Part shown: one piece after another, positions 23,867-31,642 of the stretch
How the letters are laid out: the number at the start of each line of letters is the position of its first letter
Numbering within the stretch: position 1 is the first letter of the stretch
Assembly: GCA_027307235.1 (NCBI GenBank)
Contig: DAHUXH010000007.1
Span: forward strand, 1-64,000
From: Vulcanimicrobiota bacterium
Lineage (GTDB): Bacteria; Vulcanimicrobiota; Vulcanimicrobiia; Vulcanimicrobiales; Vulcanimicrobiaceae
Reading direction: 5' to 3'
Length of the DNA: 64,000 nucleotides
The notes under the pieces: generated by a model
The model's database searches: none
Seen by the model: the letters and a program-made list of their open reading frames with translations, nothing else
What the model was told of the DNA's origin: nothing
Made by a program: the position numbers and the translations under genes

Positions 23867-24134
23867 CATTGCGCACGCCGATCGCACCGCGAACGTGCGT
23901 TCGACAATAGATTTCGGATCAACAAGGTTCTTCATGACCCGTGATGCCCGAGGTGACCGTTTTGTACTAGCCTGTATGAGTTAGAATTTGGAGGAAGGCC
24001 GAGGCGATGAAAGAACGTTAGCTCGCAGTCGTACTCCTTTCTGCGCTATCATGAGAGCAGTTTGGCCTTTGCGCTCGGCATGCGGCGTGGCAGCGGGTAA
24101 CGCAATTATTGCTTGAGAACTGAAAGGACCAACT
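23867..24134 (+). other. Intergenic stretch with a five-codon mini-ORF
   Basis: No real gene was found here. The one noteworthy element is ATG-AAA-GAA-CGT-TAG (24007-24021, peptide MKER) placed eight bases after a near-perfect ribosome site GGAGGAAGG (23990-23998). It could be a leader peptide acting on the downstream secreted-peptide gene, or the remnant of a gene lost by a stop mutation. The stretch is less GC-rich than its surroundings. No convincing promoter was identified. Confidence 0.35.
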
Positions 24135-24320
24135 ATGAAACGGGTGTTTGCTTCAGGTTTTGCGGTAATGGCTTTGGCGGTTGCCCTTGTCGCTTTCGCC
24201 GGAAAACCGGCCGACGCGATTCATTGCCCCTTTGTGCTGAACGGTTGCGCCCTGAATTGGGAAACCGACACGTACTTCAACGGTCACTACACAGGCAGCA
24301 CCTGCGGGTATGTCTGCTAA
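24135..24320 (+). CDS. Secreted 61-residue, four-cysteine peptide precursor
   Basis: The ATG has a good ribosome site (GAAAGGA, 6-base spacing). Residues 1-28 are a signal peptide with basic start, hydrophobic core and an A-D-A cleavage site (GKPADA). The predicted mature peptide of about 33 residues starts IHC and contains four cysteines (IHCPFVLNGC near the start, STCGYVC at the end), enough for two disulfides, and several aromatic residues. No family is recognised. Possible roles are a bacteriocin-like or signalling peptide or a small metal binder; none is shown. A perfect 16-bp hairpin follows the stop by 10 bases. Downstream on the same strand are a secreted 184-aa protein and a large receptor-like protein. 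Confidence 0.65.
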   Translation: MKRVFASGFAVMALAVALVAFAGKPADAIHCPFVLNGCALNWETDTYFNGHYTGSTCGYVC

Positions 24321-24330
24321 CAGGCAGGGC

Positions 24331-24366
24331 GACCGTTGGGCACATCCCAAGATGTGCCCAACGGTC
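24331..24366 (+). terminator. Perfect 16-bp hairpin with CCAA loop
   Basis: GACCGTTGGGCACATC (24331-24346) and its exact complement (24351-24366) enclose a CCAA loop. The stem is unusually long and perfect. There is no clear T-run after it (GTGTTGATG), so it may be a transcript-protecting 3' hairpin or partial terminator between the peptide gene and the next gene rather than a classic intrinsic terminator. Confidence 0.6.
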
Positions 24367-24423
24367 GTGTTGATGTCACGTGCCGTACACTGATCCAAAC
24401 TGAATAGAGGAGAATTTTTTTCC

Positions 24424-24978
24424 ATGGGTGTGCTAGAACTTGGTAACATAATGCGCCGTTTGGCTGCTGTGGCTATCTGTGCTCTAATACTCGTCCCCGT
24501 GATAGGGTACGCACAGGACGTTCCCCACCGACGAGTAGACTTAGTGGGAACACCATTTCCTTCGCAGATTTCTTTGACCGGACCGGCGGTGTCACCATCG
24601 CGTTCGCTCCGAACCTGCTCGGACGCGGATCTTCGGGTAGCGCAACCTGTGATCGATTTGGTGAATCGGGTCGTACAGGCTGAAGGCAATCGCAGGACGT
24701 GGTCTTCCTTGCGCACACCAAGCTCGGTTACAAACGATCAAAAACTGGTGGCGACCCTCGTGCGTACGCCCAACGGTTCTTATGTCGTCCAGTTGGATGA
24801 TTCGCATATCCGCGATATCGGCTTTTTGCCCGCTGTGTACAACTGTTTGAATCTTCGTTTTGGTCCGGATGGTCAGGCCGCTGCCTTGGGCCTCTTGCCA
24901 GCGCCGGTGACGGATCCAGCCATGCCGCAATATTCTCCGACGCTTGGCTTTTATCGCATCATCAACATCGGTGCCTAA
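24424..24978 (+). CDS. Secreted hypothetical protein, 184 residues
   Basis: No family is recognised. An ATG at 24424 has GAGGAG upstream with rather long spacing; a second ATG at 24451 (MRRLAAVAICALILVPVIGY) opens straight into a clean signal peptide and may be the true start. The mature part is about 150 residues with two cysteines (RTCSDADL, YNCLNL), a central LVATLVRTPNGSYVVQLDD strand pair and the ending LGFYRIINIG. The stop is one base before the start of the large receptor-like gene, so the two are co-transcribed. Its pattern of a Cys, a helical stretch and a final GFY segment faintly resembles the C-terminal extension of that receptor-like protein. Confidence 0.6.
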   Translation: MGVLELGNIMRRLAAVAICALILVPVIGYAQDVPHRRVDLVGTPFPSQISLTGPAVSPSRSLRTCSDADLRVAQPVIDLVNRVVQAEGNRRTWSSLRTPSSVTNDQKLVATLVRTPNGSYVVQLDDSHIRDIGFLPAVYNCLNLRFGPDGQAAALGLLPAPVTDPAMPQYSPTLGFYRIINIGA

Positions 24979-24979
24979 G

Positions 24980-27900
24980 ATGTGGCCACGGGTGCGGGCT
25001 GCATTCCGTGCATCACTTGTCCTTCTGGTAGTGATTGTTCTTGCCTGGGCGCGGGCGCTTGCGAGTGCGGGGGAGGGTGTTGCGGAGATTTCGATTGTCG
25101 ATGCGGCGTCGGGACGCGCGGTTGCGGTGGCCCGTGTGGCGCTGTCCGGCACCGATCCCGGCGACGGGCAGATAGCGTACTCCGATACGAACGGCAGAAT
25201 CGTCATCGAGAATCTCGCGGCCGGCACCTACAAGTTGAGTGTCTATGCCGCGGGCTTCGCGATCGAACGCGCGACGATCAGCATCTCGCCGGGCGACACG
25301 ACGAGCACGGTCGTGAAATTATCGCCGGTGGGTCAGCCGAAGATCATCGCGGTCGTCACCTCGGTCACTCGTCCATCAGCGCGAGTCGATCGAGCGGCGG
25401 CCTCGTCCACGCTCACCGCGGTGGATGGCGGGCTGTCGCAGGCGCTCTTGCAACTTCCGGGCGTCCACGACGTCAGCGGCGGCGTGGCGGTCGACGGCTT
25501 TTCGCCCAATGCAACTCCGGCAACCATCGATGGCTTTCGCATCGGCGGAGCGGGGACAGGCGCAGCGCTCTCCCCCGTCGGCCTCGATCTCTTTCAGTCG
25601 GTTGCGGTGCGCCCCGCCGGTGCTGCCGGTGGTCCTGGAATCGACCTGACGACGACCGATCCAACCATTGCCTTTAACGCCCAAGGGGTCGGCGGAGGCG
25701 ATTCGCGCAGCGGAACCAACGATGCGTTCACCATGCGCGGCACCGCCGGTTACGCAGGGTACGTGTTTCGGAGCGTGCAGCGCACGCAGGTCGGCCCACT
25801 GGACGGCGGGCGCTATCTGGACGCGAGCGGTCTCTCGTACGATCACCAGGATTTCACGAGTGGAAACGGCTGGCTCACCAAAGCTCGACTGCCGTTTGGA
25901 AGAACGCAAAGCCTCCTCGTTGAGTCATCGGCGATTGATGCAGCCGGGTCGCCCGTCTGCAACGTTGCGTCGGGCGGCATTCCCTGCGGTTACGGTCCCG
26001 GCAATACGGTGTCGAGTTCATTTCGTGACAGCGCCGTGCGGTACACGGCCATTCCAGGTCGCACGACGCTCTCGCTCGGCCTCGGCAGTTCGATCAGCCA
26101 GGACACACAAGACTTTCGCGCACGCCTCGTCAACACGATTTCCGATCCGTTGTTCTCCTCGGGGTTGGTGCATGCACGCAGTGTGGATTTCCACGCTGAC
26201 GGACCGCTCACGCCGAGCAACGATCTTTCGCTCGATGTCTCCGCGTTCGATCAGCGCTTCGCGCCGGCGGTCCCCGGCCTGCCGGCGACCAGCGTGAGCA
26301 GCCGTTTTTCGTCGATCGTCGTGGCGGATCAGATCGCGTCGACGTCGGCGTTCCAAAGCAATGCGTCGCTCGCGTTGACCGATGCCGCCGCAACGCATCT
26401 CTCCGCTCGCCTGGGGACCTCGGTGCAATTGCGCGGCCGCGATTCGTTCGGTGCGCAGGTGACGCTCGGTGCGTCGAATCAACCCGCATTGCCGGTATTC
26501 CCGGCGCTCGGGTCCATCGCCGATCCGCCGTCCGCCGTCTACGACTGCCTGCACGGGCGCATCTTCGCCGCCGGAAACAGCGATCAGCCGGGCGACCCGA
26601 CGGATTCCGGCGTTGCGCTAAACTATCGTCATTCCTCGAACACCGCCGCATTTCAGGTCTCGGCGACGAGTGACGTCGTTTCAAACGCATTTGTTTCCAC
26701 GCTATTGCCGGGATCGTCGTCCGGGAGCAACGCGATCTCCGCGAGCGCGCTGCAAGCGCTGAATGCGTTTTACACAACGTCTGGAGGATGCGGCGTGCCG
26801 ATCGTGCTGACGCCCGACCACGTGATTCTCAACGTCGATCGAAACGCTCTGCTCAAGACCGATCGCATCACGACGTCCGTCGCGCGAAGCATCGGTCCCG
26901 GATTGCTGGTTGCGCCGTACGTGCAACTGACGGACAGTCGTTACCGTCTTGACGGCACGTGGCACCAGACGTCGTATGTCCCGTATCTTCGCGCGGGACT
27001 GCTCAGCGATTACCGCTTCGATCATGGGCTCTCCGAAGTGCTGACCTACGTCGATTTTTCCGGTCGCAATAATGCAAACGGAACGCCCCCGTACGCGCTC
27101 GTGAACGTCGGCCTGTCACGTGCCTTGCGTCATGGAACCGCCACGCTCAGTCTTACCAACACGACGGCAGCCTATGGCGCTTCATTCGCGTCGTCGTCGT
27201 TTGCCGCGCCGCTGCCCAGCGGCATCGTGCCTATCGCGCAACCGTTCGGCCGACCCAGCCTGCGATTTTCGTACGCATTCAATGCCGGCAGTTCGAGCCC
27301 GCCGCAGCGAATCAGCGCGCTCGATGCGCTCGCATCATTCGCGCAACCATCGAGCGATATGATGACGGTGAGCTACTCCATCGTGCCGACACACCCGTTG
27401 CCTCATCCGTTCGATCCCGAGACCACCCTGGATTCGTGCACGCCGGAGCTGGTCGATCGGGCGCGGGCCGTGCTTGACGTCCTGCGTAACGCCGATCAGG
27501 CCGATCGAGGACGCTCGGGCATGGTGGATCGACCGCTGTCGATCGATTCATCCGTCGGAGTCTCCATCGATGAACACCTGCGGGAAGGCTCGGTGGCCTT
27601 CACCGTAACGCCGAAAAACAACGTGACCGCGCGCGCGCTGTTGTCGTGTACGACGCAGCATATTGACTCGATCTCGGATGCGAAGGTACGCGGGCTGTAC
27701 GTTCCGCAAACACTACCAAAGCCGGGAAGTGCGTTCCTCTTCGATGGGCGTGTCGGCGTGTATACGCTCGATCAAGACCTCTCGCAGCCGGTCGCTGATG
27801 ACAAGAGTACGTCGACGATCAATCTCGAGGCGCCGCCGGCGGTCGCACCCAAGGATCCCTTTGTGGTCCGAGATTCTTGCCCGTCGCTGTTGCGGCCGTT

Positions 27901-28186
27901 CGCTACGGCGGTCACCGGCGGCTTGCGGCGCGACATCCCCGCGCTTTTCAAAGGGCGCAGCATCGCCGCCTCGCAGTATTACCGGCTGCAAAAGCATGCC
28001 GGAAGCAGAGGGGCATGGATATCCGTTCGGTTTCTTGATGCCCTCGGCCGCAGCAGTCTCGAAGAATGTCTGCATGTTGCGGGCGTGTCGCAGGCCCAGT
28101 TGCAAGAGAACGGCGTGGACGGAGTCGTCAACCAACTCGATTTCGCAACCCGTTTCGGCTTCTACGAAACATACAACGCACCGTGA
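24980..28186 (+). CDS. TonB-receptor-like outer-membrane protein with carboxypeptidase-regulatory domain and a C-terminal extension
   Basis: About 1068 residues. A signal peptide leads to a carboxypeptidase-regulatory-like beta-sandwich (about 35-118: DAASGRAVAVARVALSG, DTNGRIVIENLAAGTYKLSV) and a plug-like region (QALLQLPGVHDVSGGVAVDG). Residues about 220-770 look like a 22-strand-type barrel ending PSLRFSYAFN. Unlike ordinary receptors the chain does not end there: about 290 further residues follow, with cysteines (DSCTPEL, LLSCTTQH, RDSCPSLL, EECLHV), ending FGFYETYN. The extension could be periplasmic or form a bound accessory domain. The gene starts two bases after the stop of the 184-aa gene. 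Substrate unknown; the neighbouring secreted small peptide is a candidate ligand or partner, which is speculation. Confidence 0.7.
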   Translation: MWPRVRAAFRASLVLLVVIVLAWARALASAGEGVAEISIVDAASGRAVAVARVALSGTDPGDGQIAYSDTNGRIVIENLAAGTYKLSVYAAGFAIERATISISPGDTTSTVVKLSPVGQPKIIAVVTSVTRPSARVDRAAASSTLTAVDGGLSQALLQLPGVHDVSGGVAVDGFSPNATPATIDGFRIGGAGTGAALSPVGLDLFQSVAVRPAGAAGGPGIDLTTTDPTIAFNAQGVGGGDSRSGTNDAFTMRGTAGYAGYVFRSVQRTQVGPLDGGRYLDASGLSYDHQDFTSGNGWLTKARLPFGRTQSLLVESSAIDAAGSPVCNVASGGIPCGYGPGNTVSSSFRDSAVRYTAIPGRTTLSLGLGSSISQDTQDFRARLVNTISDPLFSSGLVHARSVDFHADGPLTPSNDLSLDVSAFDQRFAPAVPGLPATSVSSRFSSIVVADQIASTSAFQSNASLALTDAAATHLSARLGTSVQLRGRDSFGAQVTLGASNQPALPVFPALGSIADPPSAVYDCLHGRIFAAGNSDQPGDPTDSGVALNYRHSSNTAAFQVSATSDVVSNAFVSTLLPGSSSGSNAISASALQALNAFYTTSGGCGVPIVLTPDHVILNVDRNALLKTDRITTSVARSIGPGLLVAPYVQLTDSRYRLDGTWHQTSYVPYLRAGLLSDYRFDHGLSEVLTYVDFSGRNNANGTPPYALVNVGLSRALRHGTATLSLTNTTAAYGASFASSSFAAPLPSGIVPIAQPFGRPSLRFSYAFNAGSSSPPQRISALDALASFAQPSSDMMTVSYSIVPTHPLPHPFDPETTLDSCTPELVDRARAVLDVLRNADQADRGRSGMVDRPLSIDSSVGVSIDEHLREGSVAFTVTPKNNVTARALLSCTTQHIDSISDAKVRGLYVPQTLPKPGSAFLFDGRVGVYTLDQDLSQPVADDKSTSTINLEAPPAVAPKDPFVVRDSCPSLLRPFATAVTGGLRRDIPALFKGRSIAASQYYRLQKHAGSRGAWISVRFLDALGRSSLEECLHVAGVSQAQLQENGVDGVVNQLDFATRFGFYETYNAP

Positions 28187-28195
28187 GACGCCGCG

Positions 28196-28747
28196 TCAGG
28201 TGAGTTCACCGAGATGGTCGAGTGCGAGGTAGGCGGCGCCAAGCGAGGCACCTGAGTGGAGATGGCCGTCGCGCAGCATCGCGCGAACCTCTGCGAGCGG
28301 AATCTCTTCGACGGCGATGTGCTCGGTATCGTCGAGTGATTGTTCCATTACTTTGCGCGCGCCGTGCGCGATGAATAGATGCGCGCGCGCGTTGGAGCGC
28401 ACCGGCTCGGCGTACCAGGAACGCGCGTGCTCGATGCGCTCGGCGATGTAGCCGGTCTCCTCGGCGAGTTCGCGCGTGGCACAGTCGAGCGGGTTCTCGC
28501 CGTTCTCGATCGAGCCGGCCGGGAGTTCGAGTTCGATCGTGTCGGCGCCGTAGCGATACTGGCGGACGAGTACCACGTTGCGCTCCGGCGTGAGCGCGAA
28601 GATCAGCACGAAACCGTCCGACTCGCGCACGTAGTAGTCGCGAATCACGGTTCCGTTGGGAAGCTCGATCGTGTCCTTGCGAATGCGCAGGTGGGGTGAG
28701 TCGACCAGGTAGTCGCTCTCGAGCACGCGCCAGAGGGGCTTATCCAT
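28196..28747 (-). CDS. NUDIX hydrolase, ADP-ribose pyrophosphatase type
   Basis: A 183-residue NUDIX enzyme. The Nudix box is complete: GSIENGENPLDCATRELAEE followed by TGY, matching G-x5-E-x7-R-E-U-x-E-E-x-G-U, and sits about residues 79-101. The preceding VVLVRQYRYGADTIELELPAG is the pattern of ADP-ribose pyrophosphatases, which cleave ADP-ribose and related nucleoside diphosphate sugars. Divergent from the 3-hydroxyacyl-CoA dehydrogenase across 53 bases; it ends 9 bases after the convergent receptor-like gene. Confidence 0.88.
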   Translation of the reverse strand: MDKPLWRVLESDYLVDSPHLRIRKDTIELPNGTVIRDYYVRESDGFVLIFALTPERNVVLVRQYRYGADTIELELPAGSIENGENPLDCATRELAEETGYIAERIEHARSWYAEPVRSNARAHLFIAHGARKVMEQSLDDTEHIAVEEIPLAEVRAMLRDGHLHSGASLGAAYLALDHLGELT

Positions 28748-28800
28748 CGGGGGCTGGTTAGACAGCCGGGCTTTTCGCGCCCCCGCGCGAAGAGCGCGGC

Positions 28801-30435
28801 GTGGAAGATACGATCGTGGTCGTCGGTGCCGGTACCATGGGTGCCGGCATCGCATTCGTCGCGGCGCGTGCTGGATTCGGCGTGGCGCTGGTCGATCCGG
28901 ATGGGGCGACGCGCGCGGCAGCGAGCGCGCGCATCGCCGAACGCGCTCGCAAGGCTGACTCGCCCGAGATCGCGATGCGCGTCGCGTTCTACGAAACGAT
29001 TCCCGAACCGATCGTCGCATCGCTCGCGATCGAAGCGGTGCCCGAACGCCTTCCCCTCAAGCGCGACGTCTTCGCGCGCTTGGAGCGTGCGCTGCCCGCC
29101 GACGCGGTGCTCGCGACCAACACGTCGTCGCTCTCCGTCGCCCACATCGCGCAAGCGGTGCAGCACCCCGAGCGCGTGATCGGGCTGCACTTCTTTAATC
29201 CGCCTGAAGTGATGAAATTGGTGGAAATCGTCGTCACCGACGAGACCGCCGATGCGACCGTCGAGCGCGCGCGCGCATTCGTGGAGCGCATTGAACGCTT
29301 CGGCGTGGAGGTTGCCGACACACCGGGATTCATCGTCAATCGGGTCGCGCGGCCGTACTATCTGCAGTCGATGCGTGCCGTCGAACGCAACATCGCCGCG
29401 CTCGACGAACTCGACGCGCTCGCGCGCGGCATCGGCTTTCGCATGGGGCCGTTCGAGCTGATGGACGTGATCGGACTCGACGTCAATCTGGCAACTACCG
29501 AATCGGTTTACGAGCGCACCGGCTCGCAGCGCCTTGCGCCGGTCGAGATGCAACGGCATCTCGTGGCATCGGGACGGCTGGGGAAGAAGACGCAGTGGGG
29601 ATTTTACGATTACCGCACCGCTGCGCCCGCCCCGCTGTTCGCGAAGGAGCCGGACGGGCGTGAGGCTTCACTGGAAGGCGAGCGCATCTGCGTGGTCGGC
29701 CTGGCGGCGGTCGGCGATGAGTTCGCCGAACTGTTCGAACAACTCGGCGCAGACGTGCGGCGCGCTCTCAACGACGACGAGCTGTACGAAGCATCCGAAC
29801 TCGATGCGACCATCGTGCTCGACTGCGGTGACGGGACGAGCGATCGCGCCGACATGGTCAAACATCTCGACTCACTGCTTGCGCCTGAATGCGCGCTCTT
29901 CGTCGATGCCTACACGACCGACACCGCCGCGCTCGCGCGCTCCATTCGTCATCCGGAACGCTTGATCGGATTCGGCGTGCTCGGCTCGTTCGAGCGCCAG
30001 CAGGTGGTCGAGATCGTCGACACCGACGACGCCGGTGACGACATGCTGGAGTTGGCGCAAGAACTCTTCGAAGCGCTCGGCCGCCACGTCGTGCTCGTCG
30101 AGCCGGCGCCGGCGCTCTTTCTCGGGCGCGTGGTGGCTTCGATCGTCAACGAAGCGGTGATCGCGGTCGCCGAGAACGTCGCGTCGGCCGACGACGTCGA
30201 TCTCGCGATGCGCCACGGCACGAACTACCCCATCGGTCCGATCGCGTGGGGCCGCGAGATCGGCGGCGCGCGCGTCGCGCGCATTCTCAGCTCGCTCGCC
30301 GCCGCAGAAGGTGCGGCGTTCGCCCCGCATCGCTCGCTCTGGGTGCTCGACGTCGACGACGACGAGGAGACCGACGTGCTTCCCGCGACCGGCGGCTCCG
30401 GCTCGAATCCGATCGTCGGGGGAAGCTGGGCGTGA
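28801..30435 (+). CDS. 3-hydroxyacyl-CoA dehydrogenase with duplicated domains (PaaH-like)
   Basis: A 544-residue NAD-dependent enzyme oxidising 3-hydroxyacyl-CoA to 3-oxoacyl-CoA. The first half carries the dinucleotide fold VVGAGTMGAGIAFVAARAG, the catalytic region NTSSLSVAHIAQAV, HFFNPPEVMKLVEIV and DTPGFIVNRVARPYY. The second half repeats the pattern in weaker form (ICVVGLAAVGDEFAELFEQL, SIRHPERLIGFGVLGSFERQ), as in the long PaaH-type enzymes of the phenylacetate route. GTG start with AAGAG upstream. The thiolase gene begins inside its stop codon. In context it probably oxidises a 3-hydroxyadipyl-CoA-like intermediate of the aromatic-CoA pathway encoded around it. Confidence 0.88.
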   Translation: MEDTIVVVGAGTMGAGIAFVAARAGFGVALVDPDGATRAAASARIAERARKADSPEIAMRVAFYETIPEPIVASLAIEAVPERLPLKRDVFARLERALPADAVLATNTSSLSVAHIAQAVQHPERVIGLHFFNPPEVMKLVEIVVTDETADATVERARAFVERIERFGVEVADTPGFIVNRVARPYYLQSMRAVERNIAALDELDALARGIGFRMGPFELMDVIGLDVNLATTESVYERTGSQRLAPVEMQRHLVASGRLGKKTQWGFYDYRTAAPAPLFAKEPDGREASLEGERICVVGLAAVGDEFAELFEQLGADVRRALNDDELYEASELDATIVLDCGDGTSDRADMVKHLDSLLAPECALFVDAYTTDTAALARSIRHPERLIGFGVLGSFERQQVVEIVDTDDAGDDMLELAQELFEALGRHVVLVEPAPALFLGRVVASIVNEAVIAVAENVASADDVDLAMRHGTNYPIGPIAWGREIGGARVARILSSLAAAEGAAFAPHRSLWVLDVDDDEETDVLPATGGSGSNPIVGGSWA

Positions 30436-31634
30436 GCGCGGTGCGTGACGTGTTCGTGGTCGATGCGGTGCGTACGCCGATCGGCCGTCATGGCGGAGCG
30501 CTCGCCGACGTGCGCCCCGACGATCTGGCGGCATGCGTGATTCGCGCGCTGCTCGAACGGACGCCGATCGATCCGGAGGCAATCGACGACGTGATCTTCG
30601 GCGCCGCCAATCAAAGCGGTGAAGACAATCGCAACGTCGCGCGGATGGCGGCGTTGCTCGCCGGACTGCCCACGAGCGTGCCCGGCGCCACCGTCAATCG
30701 CTTGTGCGGTTCGAGTTTGCAGGCGATCAACGACGCCGCTCGCCAGATCGCGTGCGGCGACGCCGACGTCGCGATCGCCGGCGGCGTCGAATCGATGACG
30801 CGCGCGCCGCTGGTGCTGCCCAAGAGCGACAAGCCGTTCTCGCGCTTCGCGGAGATCTTCGACACGACGCTCGGCTGGCGCATGATCAATCCGGCGATGC
30901 CCGCGCACTGGACGATCTCGCTCGGCGAAACGGCCGAACTCGTCGCGCAGCGCTATGCGATCGCGCGCGAGGAACAAGACCGCTTCGCCGTCGCGTCGCA
31001 AACGAAGTGCGGCGCCGCGCAGTCGCGCGGCGCGTTCGACGACGAGATCGTTCCCGTGACGGTGACCGCCGGCAAGGAGACACGCGAGGTCCGCGCCGAC
31101 GAACATCCGCGCCCGCACACAACCCTGGACGACTTGGCGAAACTCAAGCCCGCGTTCGCGAAAGACGGCACGGTGACGGCCGGCAATTCATCCGGCATCA
31201 ACGATGGCGCATCGGCGCTGCTGTTGTGCAGCGGCGATGCGCTCGCGCACGCCGGCCTGCGTCCGATGGCGCGCGTGGTTGCAAACGGCGTGGCCGGCGT
31301 CGATCCCGACGTCATGGGGTTGGGCCCGATTCCCGCGGTACGCCGCGCGCTCGACCGGGCCGGTCTGCGCGTGCGCGATCTCGATTTGGTCGAGATCAAC
31401 GAAGCCTTTGCATCGCAGTCGATCGCATGCATGCGTGATCTGGAGCTTTCACCGCAGAACACCAACGTCAACGGCGGAGCGATCGCGCTTGGTCATCCGC
31501 TCGGAGCGAGCGGCGCGCGGCTGGCGACGACGCTGCTGCACGAGCTGCGGCGGCGCTCGGGCCGGTACGGCCTTGCAACCATGTGCATCGGCGTCGGTCA
31601 AGGAATCGCAACCATTTTTGAACGTATGGAGTAA
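30432..31634 (+). CDS. Acetyl-CoA acyltransferase / 3-oxoadipyl-CoA thiolase-like
   Basis: A 400-residue thiolase that cleaves a 3-oxoacyl-CoA with CoA. Catalytic Cys92 lies in NRLCGSSLQAIN, NEAFASQS holds the Asn-Glu-Ala-Phe motif, His is in GGAIALGHPLGASGARL and the second Cys in MCIGVGQG. The N-terminal VDAVRTPIGRHGGALADVRP and the phrase GAANQSGEDNRNVARMA are close to beta-ketoadipyl-CoA thiolases of the PaaJ/PcaF group. The GTG start overlaps the dehydrogenase stop (GTGA). It would release acetyl-CoA and succinyl-CoA at the end of ring degradation. Confidence 0.9.
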   Translation: MSAVRDVFVVDAVRTPIGRHGGALADVRPDDLAACVIRALLERTPIDPEAIDDVIFGAANQSGEDNRNVARMAALLAGLPTSVPGATVNRLCGSSLQAINDAARQIACGDADVAIAGGVESMTRAPLVLPKSDKPFSRFAEIFDTTLGWRMINPAMPAHWTISLGETAELVAQRYAIAREEQDRFAVASQTKCGAAQSRGAFDDEIVPVTVTAGKETREVRADEHPRPHTTLDDLAKLKPAFAKDGTVTAGNSSGINDGASALLLCSGDALAHAGLRPMARVVANGVAGVDPDVMGLGPIPAVRRALDRAGLRVRDLDLVEINEAFASQSIACMRDLELSPQNTNVNGGAIALGHPLGASGARLATTLLHELRRRSGRYGLATMCIGVGQGIATIFERME

Positions 31635-31642
31635 ACGAGCAC

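Noticed and set aside
24331-24366. Single CRISPR repeat or attachment site
   Set aside because: There is only one copy and it forms a simple hairpin after a gene; no cas, integrase or second copy was seen.
28765-28785. AGCCGGGCTTTTC occurring here and near 38510 as a shared regulatory element
   Set aside because: Only 13 bases match, the contexts differ, and near 38510 it makes only a 4-bp stem; chance is likely.
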